Made by a program: the position numbers and the translations under genes. From positions 1-9,127 of the forward strand of contig VBME01000120.1 of assembly GCA_005878995.1 (NCBI GenBank): a stretch of DNA of 9,127 bases. Reading direction: 5' to 3'. The notes under the pieces were generated by a model, which saw only the letters and a list, made by a program, of their open reading frames with translations, was not told the DNA's origin and made no database searches. Positions 1 to 6,533 of the stretch are shown here, piece by piece; position 1 is the first letter of the stretch; the number at the start of each line of letters is the position of its first letter. The stretch comes from Methanobacteriota archaeon. Lineage in GTDB: Archaea; Thermoplasmatota; Thermoplasmata; RBG-16-68-12.

Positions 1-11
1 CACGGAGATCT

Positions 12-848
12 ATGAAGGGACGTCAGAAATCCAGCGGCTCGTCATCGCACGTGCGGTTCTCGGGAAGTGAACTGGAGAACGCCCACGATCGCTGGTATCG
101 GGCGGTCGCGCCGTATTACGACCAATTGTACGATCGATCGCGAACCGCAAGAGCCTACCCGTTCCTCCAACATCTCTTCCTGCGGTACGGCCCCATCCAT
201 GAGGTCCTCGATGTCGCATGTGGCAGCTTCGCGTTGGACCTCCCGTTGGTGAGGCGCGGCTACCAGGTGGTGGGTCGGGATCGATCCAAGGACATGCTCC
301 GCGTCGCCCGCGGCGCGTTGAAGGCGGTGGGACGGAACGGCGACCTCGACGAAGCGGACATGCGGACCCTCCACCTAAACCGCGAATTCGACGCCTTGCT
401 CTGCCTCGGGACGGCCTTCAACTACGTCACATCCCCATCGGAAATCCGAAGGACGCTGGCCGTCTTCCGCCGCCATCTGCGGGGGGGAGGATTGCTGGTC
501 CTCGACTTGACGAACTTCGATGCGTGGATCCGCCATCCACAGAACGCACGGGCCGTGGTGGACCACCAGGCCCCGGATGGGACTCGGATTGCGATTTTCG
601 CCTTCAACGAACAAGAACGCCGCAAGAAAATTCATCAGGCACGCTTCTTGACCGTCGTCCAGAAAGGCCGAAGGATCGATATTCGTTTCGACGAGACGCC
701 CCTTCGCATCTGGGCGAAACCCGAACTTGATCGTGCTCTCCGAACGGCAGGGTTTCGACCGGCCGAGTGGTGGGGCGATCTCCGGCTCGGTGCGAAATAC
801 GACCGGGGTCGCAGCCCGCGGCTCGTGTCGGTGGCCGTGCGGACCTGA
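12..848 (+). CDS. Class I SAM-dependent methyltransferase
   Basis: Predicted to move a methyl group from S-adenosylmethionine to an unknown substrate in the cytoplasm. The 278-residue product has the Rossmann-type order of this superfamily. An N-terminal helix region (about 27-60, with a YRAVAPYYDQLYD stretch common in this group) is followed by the cofactor loop VLDVACGSF (65-73). An acidic residue after the second strand (D90 in VGRDRS), EADM (114-117) and a strand-turn LRGGGLLVLDL (156-166) come next. The loop has GSF where many relatives have GTG. ATG at 12 has a GGAG six bases or so upstream (4-7), but the frame stays open to the window edge, so an earlier start cannot be excluded. The substrate cannot be told: small molecule, protein and tRNA methyltransferases all share these motifs. 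Confidence 0.85.
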   Translation: MKGRQKSSGSSSHVRFSGSELENAHDRWYRAVAPYYDQLYDRSRTARAYPFLQHLFLRYGPIHEVLDVACGSFALDLPLVRRGYQVVGRDRSKDMLRVARGALKAVGRNGDLDEADMRTLHLNREFDALLCLGTAFNYVTSPSEIRRTLAVFRRHLRGGGLLVLDLTNFDAWIRHPQNARAVVDHQAPDGTRIAIFAFNEQERRKKIHQARFLTVVQKGRRIDIRFDETPLRIWAKPELDRALRTAGFRPAEWWGDLRLGAKYDRGRSPRLVSVAVRT

Positions 849-880
849 CGAGCGGACGGATACTCGCGGTTCGCCCGGAG

Positions 881-893
881 AGAGAACCCTTAT
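881..893 (+). promoter_or_regulatory. BRE/TATA-like promoter of the alaX gene
   Basis: A purine-rich AGAGAAC stretch runs into CCCTTAT. The second base of CTTAT (889-893) lies 30 bases before the ATG at 920. This matches the spacing at five other genes here and the expected archaeal TATA-to-start distance of about 25-30 bases, which would place transcription start at or next to the ATG. Confidence 0.6.
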
Positions 894-919
894 CCCGTTC
901 TGCCGGTTCGCGGGGCCGA

Positions 920-1651
920 ATGGCGACGCGCGTACTCTACATGGAGGAGCGCCGAGGTCAGAATCCGGATCCCTGCTACCTTCGCGAGTTCGACGCCAAA
1001 GTCGTCGACCGCGGCCCCGACTTCGTCGTCTTGGATCAGACCGCCTTCTACGCGGAGGGCGGTGGCCAGCCGGACGATACGGGCATGTTCCAATGGACGG
1101 GGGGCGAGTCGCGAGTGCTCCGTGTCACGAAGGACAAGGGCGTGATCCGTCACCACGTGGACCGGATGCCCGCGGCCGACGAGGTCCATGGCGTCGTCGA
1201 CTGGGACCGGCGATACAAGCACATGCGCATGCACACGTCCCAGCACCTCATGTCGGGCCTCGTGTTCCGGATTTTCGGAGCCCGTACGGTCGGCAACCAG
1301 ATCCACACGGACTACAGCCGCGTGGATTTTCAGCCGGCGAGCTTCGGGCCCGAGGATATCAAACGAATCGAGGACACATGCAATCAGGTCATCGCCAACG
1401 GACAAGACATCCGAGTCTTCGAAGAGGATCGCGTCGTCGTCCAAAACAAAATCGAGGATCGAGCCCTCTTGGACCTCATCCCCGCTTCCGTCCGGCGCTT
1501 GCGGATCATCCAGATCGGCGAGGCGGACTACTGTCCGTGCGGCGGGACCCACCTGAAGAACGCATCGGAGATCGGGAAGGTCCACATCCTCGAGAGGCGG
1601 TCGAAAGGGAGGGAGACAGACCGCATCGTCTACGAGCTCCTTCCCGCGTAG
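920..1651 (+). CDS. alaX: Alanyl-tRNA editing protein (AlaX-M type)
   Basis: A free-standing relative of the alanyl-tRNA synthetase editing domain. By family it hydrolyses Ser-tRNA(Ala), and possibly Gly-tRNA(Ala), in trans. The 243-residue product has the N-terminal barrel motif AEGGGQPDDTG (45-55) found in AlaRS and the longer AlaX forms. The metal-binding editing site follows: HTSQH (H105, H109) and CGGTH (C207, H211), with an extra cysteine at 205. The length fits AlaX-M. The frame is open from ATG 767, inside the methyltransferase gene, but ATG 920 gives the family N-terminus (MATRVLY, then YLREFDA) and sits 30 bases after the CTTAT box. ATG 941 is a less likely alternative. Residues 10-19 look like a small insertion relative to the usual short N-terminal loop. 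Confidence 0.93.
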   Translation: MATRVLYMEERRGQNPDPCYLREFDAKVVDRGPDFVVLDQTAFYAEGGGQPDDTGMFQWTGGESRVLRVTKDKGVIRHHVDRMPAADEVHGVVDWDRRYKHMRMHTSQHLMSGLVFRIFGARTVGNQIHTDYSRVDFQPASFGPEDIKRIEDTCNQVIANGQDIRVFEEDRVVVQNKIEDRALLDLIPASVRRLRIIQIGEADYCPCGGTHLKNASEIGKVHILERRSKGRETDRIVYELLPA

Positions 1652-1673
1652 GCAATTCTCACGGAGAACCGGG

Positions 1674-1686
1674 GGCGAGCCCTTAT
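1674..1686 (+). promoter_or_regulatory. BRE/TATA-like promoter of mdh
   Basis: GGCGAGCC precedes CTTAT (1682-1686), whose second base is 32 bases before the ATG at 1715. An in-frame TAG at 1694-1696 limits how far upstream translation could begin, which agrees with a leaderless start at 1715. A perfect TTCTC-ACG-GAGAA inverted repeat lies just upstream at 1656-1668. Confidence 0.55.
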
Positions 1687-1714
1687 GGACGCCTAGCTGC
1701 TTCGTCGTCCCGAC

Positions 1715-2659
1715 ATGAAGGCGGGCGTCGTCGGCGTCGGAAGAGTCGGGGGCGCAATTGCGTTCGCGCTCGCACGAGAGGGCGATTGGGACGAGCTGGT
1801 CCTGGTCGACGCGGTCAAGGACCTCGCCAGGGCCCAGGCGGAGGACATCCGCAACGGACTTCGCCTCTCGACCCAACCCGTGATCCGAGCCGGGTCGCTC
1901 GACGACCTGTCCGAGTCGGAGGTCGTGGTCCTGTGCGCGGGACAGGGTCGGAAACCGGGGATGACCCGCCTCGATCTCCTGCACGCGAACGCGGGGCTCG
2001 TTGCCGAGCTCAGTCGCGAAATCGCCCATGCCGCATCGAACGCGAGCCTCGTCGTCCTGACGAATCCGATGGATGTCATGACCACGATCGCGTGGCGGTC
2101 TACCGGATGGCCTCGGACGCGCGTGCTCGGCTCGGGAACGCTCCTCGATTCTCTTCGGCTCCGGATGATTCTCGCGGACCGCCTGAAAGTCCCCGCCGTG
2201 AGGGTCTCCGCGACCGCGATCGGCGAGCACGGACAACGCATCGTACCCGTGTTCAGCCGAGCGAGGGTGGAGGGCCGTCGGCTGACCTTGTCGCCACAAG
2301 AGAAGGAGGAAATCACACAACGACTCCGCGAGGTAAGCGGCCGCATTGTCGAGCTGAAAGGCGGGACGGAATTCGGACCCGCCGGAACCACGGCCGACCT
2401 AATCGCCGCGCTCGTCGGTCCACGGCCGCGAGTCGTCCCGTGCTCCGTCGTCCTACAAGGCGAGTACGGCGTCCAGGACGTCGCGATCGGCGTCCCCGCG
2501 GTGGTCGGGACAAGACGGGTGCTCGCTTTGGAAGAGTGGCCTCTCTCCAACGGGGAGAGGGCCGCCTTCGACGAGGCGGCGCGCGACCTGAAAGCCTTTG
2601 CGGACGATGCCGCCGTCCTCCTTCAGCTCGCCCCAACACCTCTGCGAAAATCCCCGTGA
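1715..2659 (+). CDS. mdh: Malate dehydrogenase, LDH-like type (NAD-dependent)
   Basis: Predicted to interconvert malate and oxaloacetate with NAD in central carbon metabolism. The 314-residue product has the dinucleotide motif GVGRVG (7-12). D32 at the end of the second strand favours NAD over NADP. The active-site loop AGQGRKPGMTR (75-85) has Arg79 where lactate dehydrogenases have Gln, the residue that marks malate specificity, plus Arg85. TNP (116-118), D145 and R148 in LLDSLRLR, and the catalytic GEHG with H172 follow. All expected catalytic residues are present and the length is normal. It lies 63 bases after alaX with its own promoter-like box, so co-transcription is not needed. The gene ends 13 bases from the tail of the convergent 2673-3002 gene. 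Confidence 0.94.
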   Translation: MKAGVVGVGRVGGAIAFALAREGDWDELVLVDAVKDLARAQAEDIRNGLRLSTQPVIRAGSLDDLSESEVVVLCAGQGRKPGMTRLDLLHANAGLVAELSREIAHAASNASLVVLTNPMDVMTTIAWRSTGWPRTRVLGSGTLLDSLRLRMILADRLKVPAVRVSATAIGEHGQRIVPVFSRARVEGRRLTLSPQEKEEITQRLREVSGRIVELKGGTEFGPAGTTADLIAALVGPRPRVVPCSVVLQGEYGVQDVAIGVPAVVGTRRVLALEEWPLSNGERAAFDEAARDLKAFADDAAVLLQLAPTPLRKSP

Positions 2660-2672
2660 TTCCAGGTCGCCG

Positions 2673-3002
2673 TCAGAGATCGACGGCCTTCGTGCCGTCC
2701 CAGACTTTCCGCGCGCCTTTTTCGGCGGCGGGGATCAGGAGGTCCCGCTTCGACTTGGTCGGGATGATGAAGTACTCCTCGGCACGGCCTGCATCGGAGA
2801 GGAGGACGAGTTTGACCTTCCCCCCTTCCATGACCTCCCCCGTCTCCGAATGGAGATAGCGGTACCGGACATATCGGCCGCGGTCGATCAGAGAGCGGAC
2901 TTCGATCTCGCCCTTCTTCGTGCGTGTGAGGACCTCGTCGGGGAAGTCGGTCATCGGGTTCACATTTCCGAGAACGTGATTCCGGGCAAAAAGCCGAAAC
3001 AT
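2673..3002 (-). CDS. Unknown conserved-looking small protein
   Basis: Not recognised. From ATG 3002 it is a 109-residue soluble protein rich in short strands, with alternating basic and hydrophobic residues (RYVRYRYL 43-50, KVKLVLLSD 62-70, EEYFIIP 75-81). There are no membrane segments, signal peptide or cysteines. The composition is that of a real protein, with none of the Arg/Pro/Gly bias of shadow frames here, and no better frame covers this stretch. A TTG at 3011 in the same frame is an alternative start: GAGGT at 3020-3016 is 4 bases before it and 13 before the ATG. An AATTAT-type box sits at 3053-3047 on this strand. The gene converges on mdh and diverges from the membrane protein at 3097. 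A small nucleic-acid-binding role would fit the basic strands, but that is only a guess. Confidence 0.72.
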   Translation of the reverse strand: MFRLFARNHVLGNVNPMTDFPDEVLTRTKKGEIEVRSLIDRGRYVRYRYLHSETGEVMEGGKVKLVLLSDAGRAEEYFIIPTKSKRDLLIPAAEKGARKVWDGTKAVDL

Positions 3003-3011
3003 CGACCCCAA

Positions 3012-3096
3012 ACGGACCTCGATTGCGCACGGTGATTCTCACCCCCGATAATTTGGGTAGAACGCTTATGAAACGCAGGCGTCTCTGGGCTCCCGA
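3012..3096. promoter_or_regulatory. Divergent intergenic promoter region
   Basis: This gap separates two divergent genes. On the plus strand GGGTAGAACG runs into CTTAT (3065-3069), with its second base 31 bases before ATG 3097. On the minus strand AAATTATC (3054-3047) is an AT-rich box 40-49 bases before the candidate starts of the leftward gene. A GGTGA-TTC-TCACC inverted repeat (3031-3043) lies between the boxes and the leftward gene, placed where a regulator could bind. Confidence 0.5.
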
Positions 3097-3498
3097 ATGA
3101 ACGACAGCTACGAGACGAGCGGTCGAGACACCATGGCGCGGATCGCAACAAAGCAGCCGCACGAGTTGCTGCTGATGTTGGGAGGCGCCTTGACAATTCT
3201 CTTGACCCTCGTACTCACTGGACTCCTGTGGTACCCGAAGCTTCCGACCGGGACCGCGCTGCAAACTCAGGCGGTGAGCCTCGTCATCAACATCGTCCTG
3301 GGCGCAGCGCTGTATGTGTCAGCGGCGATTGTGCGAAAGAACCTGCTGAATGGCGCCATCGTGGCGGGAGTGGTGAGCGTGATCCTCCTCGCCTTCGCCG
3401 CCGGCAACCAAGCCGGAACGATTGGCGGCGTCGTCGGGCTCCTCGGTGCAATTCTCGCCGCGGTAAGCCCCTACATGCCGAAAACCCGGCAGCACTAA
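3097..3498 (+). CDS. Small four-helix membrane protein, unknown function
   Basis: Not recognised as a named family. The 133-residue product has a polar N-terminus (1-22) and four hydrophobic segments at about 24-46, 58-79, 85-102 and 107-126, ending in a short basic tail (KTRQH). The third and fourth segments are rich in Gly, Ala and Val (GGVVGLLGAILAAV), so they probably pack tightly. No catalytic or metal-binding motif is visible. ATG 3097 is chosen over ATG 3133 because it lies 31 bases after the CTTAT box, as in the neighbours; either start keeps all four segments. The 191-base gap downstream separates it from the next gene. Confidence 0.78.
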   Translation: MNDSYETSGRDTMARIATKQPHELLLMLGGALTILLTLVLTGLLWYPKLPTGTALQTQAVSLVINIVLGAALYVSAAIVRKNLLNGAIVAGVVSVILLAFAAGNQAGTIGGVVGLLGAILAAVSPYMPKTRQH

Positions 3499-3657
3499 GC
3501 GGCGACGGGACACGCGGGACCGGAATCTACGGGATAGCCGGACGGCTACGTGTCTCCCGCTGCCCCCCCCCCCTTCCCGGGGCAACCCGGCCTACGGCCT
3601 CGCGGGCCACGATTCGTGCACGCGGATCGAGCTGCTCGGCGCCACAACGTTGAAGCC
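3499..3657 (+). other. GC-rich non-coding gap with inverted repeats and a C11 run
   Basis: No credible gene is seen here. CGGGACACG (3506-3514) can pair with CGTGTCTCCCG (3549-3559) apart from a two-base bulge. Inside it TAGCC (3535-3539) pairs with GGCTA (3544-3548) over a four-base loop. TGCCCC (3561-3566) pairs with GGGGCA (3579-3584), and GGCC (3596-3599) with GGCC (3605-3608). Eleven C in a row occupy 3563-3573. This could be the folded 3' end of the upstream mRNA, a small RNA, or chance pairing in GC-rich DNA. No T-run follows, so it is not a typical archaeal terminator. Confidence 0.35.
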
Positions 3658-3689
3658 CTCATGGATTCCTGTATTCTCCCGGTGGAGCC

Positions 3690-4055
3690 ATGGGCACCAA
3701 GTACACAGACATCCAGGTGAAAGGGGCCGTCGAGAACGTCCAAAACCTCGTTCAGCACGCATTCGGTGCGAACGGGTTCAAAGTCCAGTGGGACGGGCCG
3801 ACGAAAGGGAAGGCCGAGAAAGGCAGCAAAGGCGCGAACCTGATGCTGGGGGCGCTTTCGCAATACTACGGCGTCGACTTCGAAATCGCCCCGAATCCGA
3901 ACGGCGCCGTCCTGCGACTGGTGAAGTCGAACACGGGTTGGGCCGGCGGTTACCTCGGCGCCCGAAAGGTGGAGAAGCAGTTCCAGCAGCTCGGCGACAC
4001 CCTGGCTGCCTGGTTCCAACAGCAGGGCGTCCTCCTCGGCCGGTCGAGCGACTAG
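3690..4055 (+). CDS. Unknown small alpha/beta protein
   Basis: Not recognised. The 121-residue soluble product starts with a strand (KYTDIQV, 4-10), then a helix (VENVQNLVQHAFGANGF, 14-30). A lysine-rich loop (KGKAEKGSKG, 39-48), a strand pair around 62-79 (VDFEIAPNP, then AVLRLV) and a C-terminal helix (94-111) with many glutamines follow. The order strand-helix-strand-strand-helix suggests a small sandwich fold. CCCTCATGG at 3656-3664 resembles the promoter box of mdh (CCCTTATGG) with one change, and the second base of its core is 31 bases before ATG 3690. GGTGGAG directly before the ATG is too close for a normal ribosome site. It may be distantly related to the soluble part of the 7083-7691 protein. 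Its stop overlaps that of the convergent DUF504 gene. Confidence 0.75.
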   Translation: MGTKYTDIQVKGAVENVQNLVQHAFGANGFKVQWDGPTKGKAEKGSKGANLMLGALSQYYGVDFEIAPNPNGAVLRLVKSNTGWAGGYLGARKVEKQFQQLGDTLAAWFQQQGVLLGRSSD

Positions 4056-4300
4056 TCACGCCGCCGCGATCGGTCGAACAACGTCTCGCCGGAACACTCG
4101 ATACGCTCGACCTTGTAGTACGGCAGACGGGCCCGAGCTGTCGTGAAGTACCGCCGTTCGAGGTCGACGATCTCGGAGCCGCGGATCATGGCGACGCCTT
4201 CCGACCGGGTCCGGTCGCGGTACCAGAGCAGCGCGTCGGATAGCCGACTCGGCTCGCGCCATCGCAACTCGTTCAGGGTGTCACGGGCCGTCCGGTTCAT
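4052..4300 (-). CDS. DUF504 / UPF0248 family protein (MJ1316-type domain)
   Basis: An 82-residue protein recognised from the family order: TLNELRWRE (8-16), LLWYRDR (24-30), GVAMIRGSEIVDLERRYF (35-52), then LPYYKVERI...GETLFDR (59-77). DUF504 is an archaeal and eukaryotic domain, also described as the MJ1316 RNA cyclic-group end-recognition domain; that role is a prediction from domain context. The length is normal for a single-domain member. The frame stays open well upstream into gatD on the other strand, but the family N-terminus fits ATG 4300. No clear CTTAT box is seen at the usual spacing; GATATGG at 4353-4347 is about 50 bases away. It diverges from gatD across 75 bases and shares a CTAG double stop with the 3690-4055 gene. 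Confidence 0.85.
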   Translation of the reverse strand: MNRTARDTLNELRWREPSRLSDALLWYRDRTRSEGVAMIRGSEIVDLERRYFTTARARLPYYKVERIECSGETLFDRSRRRD

Positions 4301-4345
4301 CGCGTCGACATACGCAACCGGGTTCTCGAACCTCGCGGCGCAAAG

Positions 4346-4353
4346 ACCATATC
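4346..4353 (+). promoter_or_regulatory. Weak TATA-like box of gatD
   Basis: ACCATATC in a GC-rich stretch is the only AT-rich element before gatD. CATAT (4348-4352) differs from CTTAT by one base and lies 27 bases before the ATG at 4376. The near-symmetric GATATGG on the other strand may also serve the divergent DUF504 gene. Confidence 0.4.
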
Positions 4354-4375
4354 GGCCGGACCGGTTCGGTGTCCC

Positions 4376-5680
4376 ATGGACTACCCGCCGCGCGTGCGGG
4401 CCTTGCTCGATCGCGCGCAGGCGGAGGGAGGAGACACGGTCGTCGTCCGCGCGAAGGGCGAGCGGTACGAGGGCACGCTCATGCCCCACCACGGGTTCAG
4501 CGGGGAAGACATCCTCACCGTGAAGCTGCCGAGCGGGTACAACATCGGCATCGCGGTCGGAGACATCGAGGCGGTCGAGGTCACCGCGAAGCACGAGGCG
4601 ACGCGGGCGGACCGACGGCTTCCTCCGCCGACGAAAGACAAACCGATCGTCGCGGTCCTCGGAACGGGAGGGACGATTGCCTCCTACGTCGACTACCGAA
4701 CGGGCGCCGTCCATCCGGCCGTGACAGCGGAAGAACTCGTCTTCAGCGTCCCGGAACTCCTAGAGGTCTGCAACGTCCGGGCACGGGTCATCTACAGCAT
4801 CTTCAGCGAGAACCTAAAACCGGAGAACTGGCAGCGCCTCGCTCGGGAAGTGGCGAAGGAACTCGGCTCCGGCGCCGCGGGCGTCATCATCCCCCAAGGC
4901 ACGGACACGCTCCATTTCACGACCGCCGCACTCAGCTTCATGGTGCGCGACCTGACCGGCCCGGTCGTCGTGGTCGGGGCGCAGCGATCGAGCGACCGGC
5001 CGTCGTCGGATGCCGCATCGAACCTGTTGAGCGCGGCCCACGTCTCCGTTGCGAACCTCGGTGAAGTCGTCGCGGTGATGCATGGGGAGACGAGCGACAC
5101 GTTCGGCCAGATTCACCGCGGCACGAAGGTCCGCAAGATGCATTCCTCCCGGAGGGATGCGTTCCGATCCCTGAACGTGACGCCGCTCGGCCGCGTCCAC
5201 CCGGACGGCACGGTCGAGCTGACGGATCGCGCCCTCCCCCGTGCCCGCGGCCCCACGAAGGTGGATGACGCCCTCGAGATGAAGGTCGCCCTCGTGACCT
5301 TTTATCCGGGCCAGCGGCCGACCGAACTTGAGGCGATTCTCCAGGGGCTTCGCGGCATCGTGATCGCGGGCACCGGGCTGGGCCATGTCGCCCACGACCT
5401 GGTCCCGATCCTGCATCGGGCGACGCGCGACGGCGTGGCCGTCGTCATGACGACCCAGACCCTCCAGGGACGTGTGAGCATGCGCGTGTACGACACGGGC
5501 CGAGACCTCTTGAAGGCGGGAGTCATCGAGGGCCAGGACATGACGCCGGAGACGGCCTACGTGAAACTGATGTGGGTCCTCGGACACACCCGCGAGCAAG
5601 CCGAGGTCGCCCGCGCGATGGCGACGAACGTCGCCGGCGAGATCAACCCGAGAATCGGCCTCGACGAGTTCGCCGAGTGA
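4376..5680 (+). CDS. gatD: Glutamyl-tRNA(Gln) amidotransferase subunit D
   Basis: The glutaminase subunit of the archaeal GatDE complex. It releases ammonia from an amide donor for amidation of Glu-tRNA(Gln) by GatE. The 434-residue product has the small N-terminal GatD domain (about 1-75, with YEGTLMPHH at 31-39) and then an L-asparaginase-like domain. Its catalytic motifs are intact: GTGGTIAS (96-103, Thr100 as nucleophile) and PQGTDTLHFTTAALSF (173-188, Thr176 and Asp177). VGAQRSSDRPSSDAASNL (200-217) and a lysine in GTKVRKMHSSR (249-259) follow. The N-terminal domain and the downstream gatE separate it from a plain asparaginase. Length is normal. The first ten bases of the coding region are the same as in gatE. 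Confidence 0.96.
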   Translation: MDYPPRVRALLDRAQAEGGDTVVVRAKGERYEGTLMPHHGFSGEDILTVKLPSGYNIGIAVGDIEAVEVTAKHEATRADRRLPPPTKDKPIVAVLGTGGTIASYVDYRTGAVHPAVTAEELVFSVPELLEVCNVRARVIYSIFSENLKPENWQRLAREVAKELGSGAAGVIIPQGTDTLHFTTAALSFMVRDLTGPVVVVGAQRSSDRPSSDAASNLLSAAHVSVANLGEVVAVMHGETSDTFGQIHRGTKVRKMHSSRRDAFRSLNVTPLGRVHPDGTVELTDRALPRARGPTKVDDALEMKVALVTFYPGQRPTELEAILQGLRGIVIAGTGLGHVAHDLVPILHRATRDGVAVVMTTQTLQGRVSMRVYDTGRDLLKAGVIEGQDMTPETAYVKLMWVLGHTREQAEVARAMATNVAGEINPRIGLDEFAE

Positions 5681-5699
5681 ACGGCACTCGAGGCGCGCT

Positions 5700-5711
5700 C
5701 GTTAAGCTTAT
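5700..5711 (+). promoter_or_regulatory. BRE/TATA-like promoter of the 5739 gene
   Basis: CGTTAAG runs into CTTAT (5707-5711), with its second base 31 bases before ATG 5739. The nine bases CTTATCCCG are identical to those at the alaX promoter. The box lies after the gatD stop, so the 5739 gene need not depend on gatD transcription. Confidence 0.6.
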
Positions 5712-5738
5712 CCCGCGCCTGGGATTCGGCACGTTTAG

Positions 5739-6200
5739 ATGAAAATCGACCAAGTCGGTGAGGTGGGGGTCGTCCTCACCGATGCGAATGAGCCCGTCCT
5801 CCATGGCGGCGATCAGATCATCGGATACCGGGCCCTCAAGTATCTCATTTTCAAACCCGTGGCCCTCGCCAAAAAAACGCTCGTCGAGCAACGAGAAGGA
5901 TGGGTGTGGCAGACCCGGCGGCGGCTTCTCCTGCTAGACATGGAATGGCTCGATCTACCGGGCGGCAAGAAAGGGAAACGCTACCACGAGATTCCGCTTG
6001 AGGAGACCATCGATGTCGTTCCGAAGCGCAAGCGGGTACTCCTCGTCACCAAGGACAAGGAACATGGCAAGGTCGTCTTCGAGTTCCGGCCGTTCGGTGC
6101 GGCGTCTCGATTGCTTGCGTGGCTCAAGAAGGAGAAGGAGCACCGCCGGAAGCGGGAGGAAGGCACGTTGCGCTCTCCATATCGAGAGGAGGATCGCTAG
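5739..6200 (+). CDS. Unknown basic protein, possible PH-like domain
   Basis: Not assigned to a named family. The 153-residue product has repeated strand-like stretches (EVGVVLTD 8-15, GWVWQTRRRLLLLDMEWLDL 54-73, HEIPLEETIDVV 83-94, RVLLVTKDK 99-107, KVVFEFRPF 111-119) and then an amphipathic helix ending in a charged tail (LLAWLKKEKEHRRKREE, 125-141). A run of strands, an IPLEETIDVV-type strand and a closing helix are usual in bacterial and archaeal PH/GRAM-like domains; this is inference from pattern only. No membrane segment is obvious. An in-frame TAG directly before ATG 5739 fixes the start as the earliest possible ATG, and the CTTAT box agrees. Its stop overlaps that of the convergent gene at 6197. 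Confidence 0.78.
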   Translation: MKIDQVGEVGVVLTDANEPVLHGGDQIIGYRALKYLIFKPVALAKKTLVEQREGWVWQTRRRLLLLDMEWLDLPGGKKGKRYHEIPLEETIDVVPKRKRVLLVTKDKEHGKVVFEFRPFGAASRLLAWLKKEKEHRRKREEGTLRSPYREEDR

Positions 6201-6424
6201 CGACCGCCCATCTGCTGTGCGGCCTGCCGGCGCTCCCGTTGCTTTCGCTTCATACGCCGGGTGAAGAGCAGCGATCCGATGAACGCCAAGGAGAGGACGA
6301 AGAGCCCGGCCGCCTGGGCGGGTGGGTCCCCGTTGTAGAACAAGCCCACGAACAGGAAAACCAAAATCCAGAAGACGATGTACCCGGCGATTCGCCGTTT
6401 CGCGAAATCAAAGACCCGGCCCAT
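6197..6424 (-). CDS. Small two-helix membrane protein, unknown
   Basis: Not recognised. The 75-residue product has two hydrophobic segments (about 13-30 and 37-55) joined by a short NGDPPAQ loop. It ends in a strongly basic, Arg/Lys/Gln-rich cytoplasmic tail (TRRMKRKQRERRQ, 55-67). The positive-inside rule predicts a hairpin with both ends in the cytoplasm. On this strand CTTCT (6457-6453), one base off the local box, has its second base 32 bases before ATG 6424, which supports the start. No catalytic residues are visible. The competing plus-strand frames over this stretch have shadow-like composition. Confidence 0.7.
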   Translation of the reverse strand: MGRVFDFAKRRIAGYIVFWILVFLFVGLFYNGDPPAQAAGLFVLSLAFIGSLLFTRRMKRKQRERRQAAQQMGGR

Positions 6425-6533
6425 CGACTGCCCCCTTCGCAGGCGGAGAACAAGAAGCCATCGGTCCCAGTCGCGACCTTGCGACTATTCCAAAGGTACA
6501 TCGCCCCGCGTTGTGTTTGCAGACCGATTGCTC

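Noticed and set aside
767..919. An upstream extension of AlaX from ATG 767.
   Set aside because: The extra 51 residues overlap the methyltransferase gene, look like a shadow frame, and would place the start before the promoter box at 889-893.
890..2320. A 476-residue minus-strand open frame opposite alaX and mdh.
   Set aside because: It spans two genes on the other strand and the gap between them, has no recognisable motif, and has the usual composition of an antisense shadow.
2763..2770. ATGATGA, resembling the C box of an archaeal C/D small RNA.
   Set aside because: It lies inside the coding region of the minus-strand gene, and no matching D box with a guide-length spacer was seen.
727..2859. 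A 710-residue plus-strand open frame running across alaX and mdh.
   Set aside because: It is made mostly of Arg, Pro, Gly and Ser with no family motif, and it overlaps two genes whose catalytic residues are intact. It is a shadow frame of GC-rich codons.
4814..5599. A 261-residue minus-strand open frame opposite gatD.
   Set aside because: It mirrors the conserved asparaginase-like domain of GatD and has no independent support.
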